Shown here piece after piece: positions 11,690 to 22,964 of a stretch of DNA of 64,000 nucleotides. The stretch is taken from NCBI GenBank assembly GCA_963691655.1, contig OY829327.1:58168079-58232078 (forward strand), in the 5' to 3' direction. This stretch comes from Toxonevra muliebris. Its lineage: Eukaryota > Arthropoda > Insecta > Diptera > Pallopteridae. Both the position numbers and the translations under genes were made by a program. The stretch's first letter is position 1. The number at the start of each line of letters is the position of its first letter. The notes below the pieces were generated by a model, which saw only the letters and a program-made list of their open reading frames with translations, did not search any database and had not been told where the DNA came from.

Positions 11690-12640
11690 AGACTATTCGG
11701 ACGCCCGGTGATAAAAATTCGATCACATTCTAGGGATAAAAATGAGAATGGATCCACATTTTGAGAGCCGAAAAAAAAATTTTCTTTTGTAAGTTTTTTT
11801 CTTGACAAAATGTTGCATTTTTTTTGCCTCGTGCGATGGCAACAATTTTTTAATGTTGCCCACAACCCTGCCAAAATGTTGCCTTCATAGTAGAGTTCGA
11901 CCGAACGTTCGGCTTCCGTTTCGGCCGTGTTCGGCTTCGGCCGAAAATTGGCCGAACAATAGCCGAACACAAAAATATTGGCACTACGCCCAGAAATTAT
12001 GGTTAAAAATAATTGCAACCAAAAATCTTATCGCTCCTCTATCTAGTGTTGCTAATTAGTAACTCTTTAGTGCTGCAGGCCAGCTTTAGAAAGATAGAGT
12101 TTGTCAATTGCTTGGTACAAATGCCGAAAAATAGTTATTTTTACACTATAATATGCAGTTTTTTATTGTTTGTATTTTGCGTTCAATGAAATATAAAAAT
12201 AAGTGTTTTTTTCTAAGTTAACGCTTATAAAAATAAAAAAAATATAATTTAAATAATATACAAAAAACATTTGTACTTCAAATTAGGCGAAATTTATCAT
12301 TTAAAAAGTAAAAATTATTGATTTATTTTTATACTTTTTATAATTCAGTTTCTGTTCAAATGTTCGGTTCGTCCTTCGGCTTCAGCCGAACATTAAAATT
12401 TTGTCCGAAGTTCGGTTCGGCTTCGGCTTCAGCCAAAAAATTGACGTTCGGTTGAACTCTTAGTATAAGCTACCTTTCAGAATCAGCTAATTTACTGGGC
12501 AACATTCTCACCCCGTCATTTTTTAGAAAAGAACGAAATACTTTCTGAAAACGCTGCTTCTTTTTAGACAGCCCTTGCACGGTGCCGAAAAAATGCAACA
12601 TTTTATCGAGAAAAGAAAACGCCATTAGGATTCGGACTTT
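11690..12640. repeat. old inverted-repeat element interrupted by an hAT-like MITE
   Basis: Sequence around 11797-11840 (GACAAAATGTTGCATTTTTT, then GCCTCGTGCGATGGC) is inverted around 12570-12615 (AAAAAATGCAACATTTTATC and GCACGGTGCCG). Further matches near GTTGCCCA / TGGGCAAC flank the insertion. The younger element at about 11891-12462 splits it. Boundaries are approximate. Confidence 0.45.
11891..12462. mobile_element. hAT-like MITE with TTCGGC-rich ends
   Basis: The left end is AGAGTTCGACCGAACGTTCG. The right end, read inward, is AGAGTTCAACCGAACGTCAA. Both subterminal zones are packed with TTCGG / CCGAA motifs in both orientations, while the middle is AT-rich. Short TIRs with clustered subterminal binding sites point to hAT, but an 8-bp target duplication was not clear. 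Non-coding. Confidence 0.55.
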
Positions 12641-12663
12641 ACCTTGCAGCCACATGTGCAAGC

Positions 12664-13800
12664 AGTGGCGGTTCTAGGATTTGGGTTTGGGGGGCTGATT
12701 TTACTAAATTAAAAGATAAATATCAGACTCACTATCGACCAAAACCCAGACCTAGACCAAAAACTAGTGCAAAAACTTTATCAAATACAGGTCAAAAATT
12801 AAAAGATAACTGGAACAAAACTGAGACCAAAATTAAAACTAAAATCGGATAAAAATTAAGGCGGAAATTTTGACCAAATTTCAAACTAAAATTCAAATCC
12901 TTTTTTCAGATCGAAGTTCAAACCAAGAAAATAACCAAATTCAGAAAAAAAATCTAGATCAAAATGAGACCAAATTCAGATCAAAATCTTGATTATTGTT
13001 AAATGATATATTTTGAGAAAACAATTTGAAGGAAATTTTAATTTCCTTTGAGAAAAAATTTTGACAAAACAAAAACCCGAAAAAAATGTAAATTAAGATA
13101 ACAGTTAATTTGGATAGTACTTTAAACGAATTTTTAAAATATATATTCATATCACTCTTAGCATCGATATCACTATTAATATCGGCCTGGTGGTGAGTTT
13201 ATGATCTCACAACTCCATAACCAAGCACTTCATTTTTATGAAAAATTAAATACGTTCTTTAAGCCTGTTTTACATTACTTAAAATGTAAATATATCTTAA
13301 TTTGACCAAAACACCAATACATTTTAAATTTCAACGAGATACGTACACGCTTTCGGATACCGGGCAACAACCGGTTAAAAAACAAAGACCCCGCATTGGA
13401 CCAACAAAAATCGACCAAAATGATATCAAATTCAGGTAAAAACTCAGACTAAGAACCCAAAATTCAGATCGAATCAATTTTTCAAAATTTCATTCCAAAA
13501 TTCAAAAAAAAATTTAGACCAAAACTCAGACCAATAGTTAGATAAAACTTTAGGCCAAAAGGACACCAAATATCGAACGAAAGTAACCCAAAATTCAGAC
13601 CAGAAACTAGTGGGAATATCTGATAAATATTTACATCAAAAAATTTTAACTTAAATTAAACAAAAACTACACCAAAATTCCAGACGAATTCAGACCAAAT
13701 TTTAAAACAAAATTCAGACCGATTTGAGACCGAACTTCAGACCGAAATAGTATCAATATCAAACCAATTCAGACGAAAATATTAACCACAACTCAAACTA
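12664..13800. repeat. degenerate short-period array rich in CAGACCAAAATT
   Basis: About 1.1 kb in which variants of (A)CAGACCAAAATT recur every 10-20 bases, especially 12720-12990 and 13400-13790. A less repetitive middle lies at about 12990-13390. The left edge starts CAGTGGCGGTTCTAGG, an hAT-like terminus, so the array may be the interior of a larger element. Not coding. Confidence 0.55.
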
Positions 13801-14475
13801 AGAGTTACCTCCTCTTAGCGATGTCTTCGTTTGGTTTCGTGAGAGTGTGACCGATCCAGGTTTATTTCTTCTTTTGATTTCAACGTTAATCGGATCACTC
13901 CCGGAGAGTATCAGTAAGTTTTCGTTTGTGATGGCATTTGGCCAGAAAATACGGCAAACGATCAGCTGGCATTCGTTGACAAATATTTGCAGCATCCTGC
14001 AGATTGTGTTAGTCACCATTCACGTCTCTGCGCAATACAGCAGCACTGGTTTAACGCCGCTATTAAAATTGCGGAGCCTTGTTTTTAAGGATAATTCGCG
14101 TGAGCGCCACACTTTGGTGAGCTTGTGAAAAGCTACTCTCGTTTTGATTATTCTATTTATCTGTTGAAGCGCCTCCATCCTTGCTAATTTGGCTGCCTAG
14201 ATAGCAAAATTCACCGATGTCCTCCACAACTACAGCATCGACACCGTCACTGATGGCGATAGGAAGTTGATTTGACGTTTCAACTGCCATCAGTTTCGTC
14301 TTCTTCATATTAATTTTCAGACCAATAGTCATTGCGTTTTCCGCAAGTCGGAGAAGTTTGTCCCTAGCACCTTGCAAGGTATGTGTCATGAAACATATGT
14401 CATCGGCGTAGTCCAGATCACAAAGCTTCTGATGTCATTTCTGACGCCATTGCAGGCCGTCTGGAGCCTCCAGGT
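13800..14475 (-). pseudogene. RTE-like LINE reverse-transcriptase fragment
   Basis: Minus-strand translation from about 14420 gives DLDYADDICFMTHTLQGARD, which includes the catalytic YADD box. It continues AMTIGLKINMKKTKLM, then IGEFCYLGSQISKDGGAS, and after frame breaks VTNTICRMLQIFVNEC and INVEIKRR. This order (YADD, GLKIN..KTK, YLGS, SVLLYG-like region, thumb) is typical of the RT palm and thumb in RTE-like LINEs. Stops and frameshifts near 14153 and 14019 make it non-functional. Upstream RT motifs and the endonuclease are missing. Confidence 0.75.
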
Positions 14476-14739
14476 TAGTTTCCTTTAAAACTCCATACAA
14501 CACAAGTATGAAGAGTAGAAGCAAGAGAACACATCCTGATCATGCCAATATACGTGTGCATTTAAATTAAAATCGCAAATTAATAAAAAAGGATATAACG
14601 AAATAAAGAGAGCGTGAAGTATGTTATCACATCATGTTACGAGTGCAGCTACTCATTTTAGTTTTTGATAAGAATTTCTATTTGAATTTATTGAAGCTTC
14701 AGTTTTGTTTCAAATTTTTTGGAAATTTATCGCTACCTC
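14476..14739. other. junction between two LINE fragments
   Basis: Nothing recognisable; probably decayed LINE sequence. Confidence 0.3.
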
Positions 14740-15035
14740 ACATCCACTGTAATTTGCTGGATGAGTTCCACCGCTGCTGCAACATTTTGGTTGCGTTGAA
14801 GAAGCCTTTTTGCAATCGACTGTGTAGCGCATATCAGCGCATTTAACACAGCGTGACTGTTTTCCGCAATATTTTTTTGTATGACCAAAAGCTTGGCAAC
14901 TTCTACATTGAGGTATAATGTTTTGCTGCTTAATTTGCTTAACTTAAGTTTGTTTACAGGGGAGAGAACTTTGAAGTCTTGCTTTTCAAGGTCTGTTATT
15001 ATTTCTTCCTGAATCTCAAGAGTGATGCAGGCTCT
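14740..15035 (-). pseudogene. jockey-type LINE ORF1 zinc-knuckle fragment
   Basis: On the minus strand, EEIITDLEKQDFKVLSPV is followed, after a frameshift, by IIPQCRSCQAFGHTKKYC and SRCVKCAD. That is one complete CX2CX4HX4C knuckle and the start of a second (RCVKC). This layout matches the nucleic-acid-binding ORF1 (PRE_C2HC plus CCHC) of jockey-like LINEs. Broken frames show it is dead. It is probably a different element from the adjacent RTE-like RT. Confidence 0.7.
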
Positions 15036-15094
15036 TTATTATAAATTTTAAAGGTCTAAATTATTTGATTTCATATACCTTGACGTGTTTGTAT

Positions 15095-15800
15095 CAGTGC
15101 TGTCGCTTTGAAAATTTTAAGGGGAGGAATTTTTCCTTTCAAACGGAGGAATTTGCTTTACAGGGGTGGAATTTTTCTCACAAGGTTGCAAATAAATATT
15201 ACTTAGATAATTGCAAACAGTTGCATTAATGTGTAGAAATTTTATTAGAAAAAAATACAATTTTTTATTCATAGGTTTTTTGTTACAACTTCAGTCATAC
15301 TTAAAGCTAAAAAATTTATGAAAATAAAATAAATTCATATAAAAATCAAATATTCCTTCTTTGGAAACAAACGGTAGTATCAGTAAATAATAATAAAATA
15401 TTATTAGTAATATTAATAAATAATAGTAAAAAAAAACAGCAAACATGTCTTCCTTCTCCTCAAAACCGGGTAAAAAAGTGGAATGCTATTTATGGTACTT
15501 TGAACCAGCTTAATCGAAGGTACCTAGTTGAAGGCTTCATTTTTTTTTTCATTTGTAGCTTTTCTTACCAACCATTACTGCATTAACAGTTGCAATCAGC
15601 AAGCAATTTCGTTTTTTGTCTTTTATTAGATTCAACTGAGAAAAAATTATATTTGCCGCTGTACTGCTATGTGGAAAACTTAAAATTGCGCCAATAAATT
15701 TTTTCAGTTTTGAAAGCATTTTTTCTTTTAAAGCATTCTTTAAATGAAAAATTTCACACCAAAATTCTTCCAGTTCCAAATCGAATATATATATATATAT
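15095..15800 (-). pseudogene. hAT transposase C-terminal fragment with terminus
   Basis: The minus-strand frame at 15779-15549 reads ELEEFWCEIFHLKN near its start and ILSFPHSSTAANIIFSQLNL near the middle. This is the hAT dimerisation signature, whose consensus is close to LPHSSAxAERxFSxL; here ER is replaced by NI. It is followed by KDKKRN. About 450 bp further down, at 15095, CAGTGCTGTCGC could be the element's 3' TIR. The catalytic RNase-H-like core was not recognised upstream, so this is a relic. Confidence 0.65.
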
Positions 15801-16745
15801 AAATTCATTACTAATTTATTGATATTTATTAAATATGCAAACTTACTTTTACGCGGTTTTTCTATTATTGATTTCAATTGTCAAAAATTCCAAGCATTAC
15901 ACAAAGACAAGCAGAAGCTTCTGGAAATGGAGCATGAAGTTTTCCAACAATCCAGTGATAAATAAAGTAGAGCTAGTCATAGTAACAAATATTCTACAGA
16001 GAGAAACTAAAATAACCCAACAAAACATATTTAGTTTGATCTACGTTTACAACCAAAAATTCAAGAATACAACCCAAAAATTCAAGAATATGAAATAGGA
16101 GGATTTTTTCCGACAGGAGAATTGAGATTTGAGCAAAGTACGAATACTCTGTAAGCATTTTCCTCAAGAATGGGTAGTTATTATAGATTCCATTGTTCAT
16201 CAATTTAACTACTTCCATAATTCAAGAATAAACTTGCATAGACCTAATACCCAAATATTTTACAATGAAAAACATTTGATTAGCTTAAAAATGCATACAT
16301 TTTTTAATTTCTGTAAATTTTTATTATTATTTGGGTTTAAAACTAGACGACTTGAACAATGAATATATTTATGAATAAGATTGGCCAACTGCTACACATA
16401 ATTTAAGTGTTCTAACTGCAGGTACAATTAACGTACAACGTGCTGTTGAATGCTATTAAATATATTGAAAGAAAGCATATTTTTTCTATGGTAAGAAAAA
16501 ATCAATATTGATTTATGAAAATTTAAAAAAGAAAATATCGGGTACCTGTAATAATTTAGCATATTCGTTGCGTGATTCAGTATTATTCGTATCTACAATA
16601 AACATAAAAATATAAAAACCCTTCTACTTATCAAACTTTGGAAATGTAAATTTTTTTGCTCTTTTTATTGATTGCATGCAAACATTATTTCCCATTTGGG
16701 AATTACTAAAAAAGAAACATTTTGTACCCATTGTCTGTATGTACA
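15801..16745. other. no supportable gene
   Basis: Short frames on both strands may include decayed middle parts of the hAT element, but no motif was recognised. An AT microsatellite lies at about 15787-15801. Confidence 0.35.
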
Positions 16746-17339
16746 TTAGCGTGTATCAAAAAAAAAACTTTTGTTTTGTAAATTCAAAATTTCAAGTTGA
16801 TAAAAAATTGTCACTTAGTCCCACATATACCGCACAACAAATTTGGTACAATTTAAAAACATTTAGGTCTCCCGCAAGGGACCTAAAGTTTATAATTTTC
16901 TTAAAAAATTCAAATTTTCAATATTTTTTTTTTATAATGAAGGATGAAGCGTTTATTTTTCCAAGTTGAAAAATGTTAGCAGTAAAATAATATTCTAATA
17001 GAACGTTTAGGTCTCTCGTATTTTATGTAAACTTAGCAAATTTTTAGAACAATTATGTATTTTTTCCTAATTTACGAAATGTTGGTAAAAGTTATTATTT
17101 ACGTTTTAGTGTTTATTTGTTCTAATATAAACTAATTGAATCATAAAAAAAATATGGAAAATTTCAATTTTCTAAAACTTATTTTACAAAATTATAAACT
17201 TTGGGCCCCTTGCGGGAGCCCTAAATATTTTTCAATTGAACCAAAATTTGTGGTACATATGGGTGCTCCCATAGTGACAACTTTTTATAGACTTGAAATT
17301 TTGAATTAAAAAAAAAGAAAGTTTTTTGATACACCCTAA
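16746..17339. repeat. foldback element, about 594 bp
   Basis: The left end reads TTAGCGTGTATCAAAAAA. The right end, read inward, is TTAGGGTGTATCAAAAAAC. Long arms (about 16746-16930 and 17150-17339) match through TCCCGCAAGGGACCTAAAGT on the left and the inverted CTTTGGGCCCCTTGCGGGAG on the right. A second GTTTTTTGATACAC copy follows immediately at 17341. Non-coding, superfamily unresolved. Confidence 0.7.
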
Positions 17340-18089
17340 TGTTTTTTGATACACTCGTTGTTTCTTCCATTCATGATTTTACTGCAAACAAAAGGTAGTA
17401 AAATATTGAATGAATCATGACAGCAAAAGGCTTTTATCATATTTTGCGTTTCTAGTTTTTTAGGGAGAAGAAGTAAATATTTTTACAACTTGAAATCTTT
17501 TTCGAACGAATGTAATGTCCTTGTTGTAAAGGCCATGCCATTGGTTCTTTAAGTTTTTATGTTGCTTCCAACTTTGATGCTTTTGGAGCACAACCTTATT
17601 TTTTCAAGGCTACAACCGCCCACCTGAGCCACAAAATGCAATGCTAAAAATCGATAAAAATACATGAGAATGTGTCTTTACGGAGCAATTAAGATAATAC
17701 GATGCATACACCGCAACTGAGCAACATATGTCTATATATGTACATTGCATATAAATATTTTATAATATAAAGCTTACCTGTCGCTGCTTACACCTTGCTT
17801 AGCCTTCCATCGCTCATTGCTCACTTTGCAGTGCATTTAAGTTTCACTCAAGTATGTTTTCAATCGCATTTACGAGCATAAATCCCCTAGAGAGGCATAT
17901 TAAAATACGAAACTTTATTGGCGCCATCAAATGTAATCGTGCTATGGCAGCGTTACCTACACGCACACACTCACATACTTTATATCGTATAACACACAAG
18001 CCGTAATATTTCACCAGAATGACGCATTTGCACGTCATTTGTATTAATGTGCTTTCTTTCATTTTCTTCAATTTTTTTGTTATTTATAG
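17340..18089. other. intron DNA before the main zinc-finger exon
   Basis: No element recognised. The final 35 bases form a strong pyrimidine tract ending TTTATAG, the acceptor of the next exon. Confidence 0.45.
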
Positions 18090-18566
18090 ATAAATACGTC
18101 AAACGGCCACCACGAAAAGCGTATGGACGACTCAGTGCGGATTCGGATGATGGGTCGTCGATGAAACATAAAATCGATGATCCTTTTGACGATCTCGATA
18201 ACTTTGAAATAATTTCACCTGGCGGTGGGAGTACAAACGGTAATGGGATATCGGGGACGAGGGCGTCATTGTTGAATGGAAATGGCAATGCTGAGGGTAG
18301 TTGCTCACATGCTAGCGATGATGGTGATGGTGAAGGGGGAGGTGGAAATGGAAATGGAGCATTGATGGGAGGGTGCGGTGTGGCGGATTGTGAGGGGAAT
18401 TTCATCGATGGTGATTTATGCGATTTAAACATGGCGGGCTTGTGTGGTGCTGTCGGCACTGGTGGAATATTAAAATCGAATTCATCATCACAACGACAGA
18501 AGGAAGTGAATCAAAATACGATAAACCGATTACAGGCGATGGCAATGTCAGATGATGACGACTATG
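18090..18566 (+). CDS. zinc-finger gene, large acidic Gly/Asn/Ser-rich exon
   Basis: A 477-bp exon between acceptor TTTATAG and donor GGTGAGT. It encodes KYVKRPPRKAYGRLSADSDD, then a mixed acidic stretch (DDPFDDLDNFEII), long Gly/Asn/Asp/Ser low-complexity runs, a Cys-containing segment (GCGVADCEGNFIDGDLCDLN) and an exit through SQRQKEVNQNTI, ending ...SDDDDY. The basic KRPPRK patch is a plausible nuclear-localisation signal. An ATG at 18047 would add a hydrophobic leader, but that is the pyrimidine tract of the acceptor, so I take the start at 18090. The last base G joins AT of the next exon (phase 1). It lacks a recognised domain; the role is inferred from the fingers downstream, probably a nuclear regulator or RNA/DNA-binding protein. 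Confidence 0.8.
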
Positions 18567-18998
18567 GTGAGTCTGCTTAAATACATAAATACATACATGC
18601 ATATTCATCTGTGTTAGATTGTAGTGATTTATAAAAATAAAAAAAAGAATTTCGAAAGGAAAAAACACAGATACGTGATAGAGGATTTCAAAAAAGGGCA
18701 GAATTAAATTGGGAGTCACCAAATTCTATAACGATATCTTTTGTTTTATCCTTTTTTAAGTATGTATTGTTTTTATTCAATTTTACATTCTTTTCTTAAA
18801 TACTTTATTAATTTCTCTTATTATTTACTACTCTGTGACAATAGAAAATTTAAAGTACGCTAATTTCATTCATTTCTTTTCGAATAGGCCTCATAATAAT
18901 TCAACAGAACAATTAATAAATGATACCCATACACATTCATGCATATACATTTACATACCATACATACCCAAGTTTGAGCTTTCTTTTCCTTTCCACAG

Positions 18999-19086
18999 AT
19001 GAGTCCCTGACATGCAATGTATGTGATAGAGCTTTCCATTGTCATCGGCAATTGGCGTCGCACCAGCAGAAAAAACGGCATTTTGG
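18999..19086 (+). CDS. zinc-finger gene, exon with first C2H2 finger
   Basis: An 88-bp exon between acceptor TTCCACAG and donor GGGTAAGT. The join with the previous exon gives DDDDYDESLTCNVCDRAFHC. The finger is C-x2-C-x12-H-x5-H (CNVC ... SHQQKKRH), a spacing found in U1/matrin-like and JAZ-like fingers that often bind RNA or double-stranded RNA as well as DNA. The exon ends two bases into a Gly codon (phase 2), immediately after the second His. Acidic residues precede the finger. Confidence 0.88.
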
Positions 19087-20390
19087 GTAAGTACTGTTGG
19101 AATGATCGTAATTTGACCTACTAAAAATCATAATTTATTGTCAAAATTTCGGTACTTTTTAGACTCTTTTTTAAACCTGAAGATATTATCTGATTTCAAA
19201 AGTTTGTATCCAGTTTTGTTTATCTGGATGTGTAGCAATTTAACTATACTGATACTTCTCAAAAATGTCCCTTATTTGATAAATTTTGTTGCATATTTTG
19301 TTTCTAATCAGTATCAGAACCAACCAAAGTATGCATTCGGAAACATTCATTGTACCTAAAAAATATACTAGCCAAAAAACGGGCAAGAACGGGCAGATCA
19401 TTTTGGTCTTTTCACAATAACAATAAGCCAAGTTAATAAAAAAAAAGAATTGGACTGAATCCTCTTGGATCCCAAAAGATACACTCCTCCAAACTATAGT
19501 ATATAGTACTTCAAATATGCTACCCACAAATACTACTAAAGTTTATTTCTATTAAATTAGATAAACACAGGCCACAAACATTTATTGTTTAGTAAATACA
19601 CACCGTCTGCTTTCAATAAAAACTTTAACTTATGAAATTTATTAATCAACTAACTTAATATTGGTAAAAACACACACTGGGTAATTAGGCGCCAAATTCT
19701 TACAATGCACTTGCTGCAACGAATGTTATATTTGGCAGCTAACGGCTGTGCGAATATTGAAAGCAAAATAAAAGTAAAATCAGTATTTTGCTCAGTGGAG
19801 TAACAGTAATAGATACAATGCAAAACATTTATCGATTTAAAACTTTTAAATTTGAATTAAATGCCGCTAGATCAGTCGTTTCGACCAGTGTGCATTGTGG
19901 CAAATATCGGTATTTGCTGCGACTGATGAAGCTGAAGAATTTGTAAGTCTTTCCCCATTTTGTTGAAACTCCACAAACTCCCATAACTTATGCCAGCTTT
20001 AATTTTCGCATGATTTTTCGGATCAATTCAATTTTTTTCATAGTAACCTTTATTCAGCAGCCAAGAGTTGACAACAGTCATATCTATAAGATGGTGAAAA
20101 AGTCGAATGCTCCACTTTCTGGATGTAATAATGATTTTGTATATTTGCTAATAAAACTTTCCATAAATTCGTCTTCCTCATGTTTTTATTATCCATTAGT
20201 CTTTTATTATTGCAGTACAGTCGACATCAATAATCTTGCCTTAATTTGATATGTTTATAATTTTCATAAATACAAATAACTACATAAATTTTATTTTATA
20301 AATATATCTCAGCAGTAATACAAAGAAAACTTGGTACAAATTGAGCGTTGACTTAAAATTGTATCGTTTGAGTTATTGGGTGCTGTTAAG
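19087..20390. other. beginning of 16.7-kb intron, no element recognised
   Basis: AT-rich intron DNA. Short frames on both strands have no recognisable content. Confidence 0.4.
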
Positions 20391-21093
20391 TAGAGGTGGC
20401 AAACTATTGATGGGAATATCGGTAGTATCGATGGTCCATGACTATCGTGGGCCATCGATAGTTTCCGAAACTATCGAATACTAACGAACTTTTCAATTTC
20501 CTCCGAAGAATCTAAAAGAGAAATGTCAAACATATTAGCCTTATTCACGATTTGGTGACAGAAGAATATTTTGCATTTGCAATGATGCAAGACCATTTGC
20601 ACCAAATCGTGGATAGAGCTATTATGCACTATTGGCAACACTTTCTGCAAAGTAAAATTTGTTTTAATGCTTTAACGCCAACTGACAATGCAGTTTTTTT
20701 TTTTTAATTTCGCCAATTATTAGCAAATTAATTTTTATAAGTAGATTTTTGTAGTTATGGAACATTTTTTCATAAGAAATAAAAGAAAAGGTAAGTTTTT
20801 ATCTGTAGCCTTTGTGCGTAAATATTAGTATTTCGAAATTTTGCACGTAAAACCATTTTTTGTTTAGAAAGTTTTGGGTTTTCGTATTTATTATAAATCT
20901 CGATTGTGAAAACAATTGTATTATCTTTTTATTTGCACAAAGTACAGGAGAAGGTTTAAAACCCATTATGAAATACATGACGAAACACTTTTGTTTATCA
21001 GCAACTACCGTAGAATCAGATCGTGTCTTTAGTAAAGCTGATCTTGTGGTAAACGAAAAGCGAACTCGTCTTATAAATGGCAAAACACATTAA
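20391..21093 (+). mobile_element. hAT element remnant with transposase C-terminus
   Basis: It begins TAGAGGTGGCAAACTATTGA, followed by several CTATCGAT / ATCGATAG motifs, as at hAT 5' ends. At 20944-21092 the plus frame reads LKPIMKYMTKHFCLSATTVE, then SDRVFSKADLVVNEKRTRL. This is the hAT C-terminal dimerisation region with the usual ERxFS box as DRVFS. The rest of the transposase is absent and no right TIR was found. An internally deleted, probably dead copy within the zinc-finger gene intron. Confidence 0.65.
20540..20625. repeat. short inverted repeat also present near 58.65 kb
   Basis: CACGATTTGGTG (20548) and CACCAAATCGTG (20608) form a hairpin around TTTGCATTTGCAATGATGCA. A close variant, with TTGCATTTCCAATGAAGCAAG and ACCAAATCGTG, lies at about 58650-58690. 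This suggests a small dispersed repeat. Confidence 0.5.
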
Positions 21094-22249
21094 TAGTAAA
21101 CTGCTCGGCATATGTATAGTTTATGTACTTTCAATTTTCGTGTACTAGTTACTGTATTAATTACCAATGAAAATTGTTCATAGTTGGAAAATCACTGAGG
21201 TTATTTATGTAAAAATGCCACACAAATCATGCAAAGGATTTATTTTCGAAAAAACCTCAAAATTATAATTTTTATGAATAGTTTTCCAAAATAACGAATA
21301 TGATTTGAGAAAAAATGTTTTTAGACTTTCTTATAATCTGTTTATATATTTTTAAAATAATTTTGGTTATCGACAACATCTCATATTCAGCAGTTTTTGA
21401 AAAAAAAGTTTGGATTTAGTTTTTATTGCATTAGGATTTATACACAATTATCTTTTCTGAAAAAAAAAAATTACTCTTTCTTTCTATGAGATTTTTTTCA
21501 GACAATGAAAATATGCATCAAAAGCAATTTAAGGGCTAAATAGGGTACGAAGACAGGGTATCAAACGGGGCTCAACTAGTGAAGCCAACTCCAAATTAAA
21601 TAAATAAAAATAAAATTCCTACTTTGAACAGCGTCATGTGGTCATGAAAATACAATAACTATTTTACACACAAAATTCTTTTAGTTATGTATGTTTTCTT
21701 GTTTGTAAAATTCGATTTTATTTTTGATGATTTTGACAGCAGTCGTTACACGGTGTCACACTGTCATAATTGTTGTGTGCGATTGGTGCTGCTACCATTT
21801 GGCTCGCAGTGTCTTTTATTATGATTACTTTTTAAATGGAAGATTTTGTTGCATGATAGATTCGGGGTAACATTGATACGCTCAATAATTGATTTCGTTT
21901 CATTTTATAGTTTGAAGAGGAAATAATAATGGGAATATTGGCATTTGTATGTGACATAAACTTTACGAAAGAGATTTATTTTAATTGAAATTATAGAGTG
22001 TGGAACTGAGTACGGTATGCCAAATGAAAAAGTTTGTAGCAAATTAAACTGAATTTTTTTTTAATGCAAAGAACTGTTTCAAAGAAATAGAAGATGCTGA
22101 AATAATTTGTTATATAACCACAAATGAACTACTTTTATTTTTCTAAGGATTCCTGTAGTTTCTCTATAATTTGAAATTAGTTTCTGTAGAAACGGTTGCT
22201 ATACTTTGTATTAATACACTGAGGAATGGATCACATTGTGGCTCATCAG
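21094..22249. other. no gene seen
   Basis: AT-rich intron DNA without a recognisable element. Confidence 0.4.
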
Positions 22250-22960
22250 CACATATTTGGAAACTGGGATATGAGATCATCAAAACTCAAATCGCGAAGA
22301 ATATTCAAATTACGTAGCATCAGATTGATCTTGTTTTATACTCGATTGTATTAAGTTTTTGATGATCTTTAGTTTTGAAAAACATCTTTCTCCACTGCAG
22401 TTCATCACCATCATCGAGAAGTACAAGCGAAGAGCTATTTCCCCATTTGTTATATTATTGGTAAAACTATATGATAATGAAAAATTTCTATCGATTCTTC
22501 TTCTTTCTTATCATATTGCAGATGCACCCGTTCGTTGACTAAATCATCTTTTAAATCTTGAGGGTAAAAACCAGCAACTTTCTTGGCTTTAAGTTCTAAC
22601 TGAGTTTATCCCAGCTAAAAAGCCGAATCGTTCAACGACTTTGTATGCAGAAATTCATTCATAAAGATAAAATGAGTTGATCGACAGGCAGGAAAGATTC
22701 TTTACGAATATTTTCTTTAGGTAATAATTGAATCATGGTGGAATTGCCAGCCAAGAGGTTGTGCTGCACAGTGTTTTGACGGCGGAAAAAATCATTTTTT
22801 TGACACGCCGATATGAATTTCTATTCATAAATATTTCATTAGCATATTAAAAAAATATTGGAGGAATTAGCTCATTAAATAATTGTGGGTAAGCTGTTGA
22901 TTGCTGTCGAAGTTGATGAATGCTAAACTGTTTGACTATAGGTATAATCTTAAAACTATT
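22250..22960 (-). pseudogene. hAT (ZMYM1-like) transposase C-terminal relic
   Basis: Minus-strand translation from about 22595 gives KKVAGFYPQDLKDDLVNERV, then HLQYDKKEESIEIFHYH. From 22440 it gives YFSMMVMNCSGERCFSKLKI and IKNLIQSS, and after a frameshift LRNLNILRDLSFDDLIS. The CSGERxFSKLKxIKN block is the hAT dimerisation motif in the zinc-finger-MYM-type-1 lineage. Several frameshifts and stops are present. It lies tail-to-tail against the LINE end at about 22970. Confidence 0.7.
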
Positions 22961-22964
22961 TTCT

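Noticed and set aside
18047..18089. ATG start for the zinc-finger exon
   Set aside because: The added residues come from a pyrimidine tract ending TTTATAG, which is an intron acceptor.
17980..18459. 159-codon minus-strand Pro/Ser-rich frame
   Set aside because: It is the antisense shadow of the Gly/Ser/Asp-rich zinc-finger exon.
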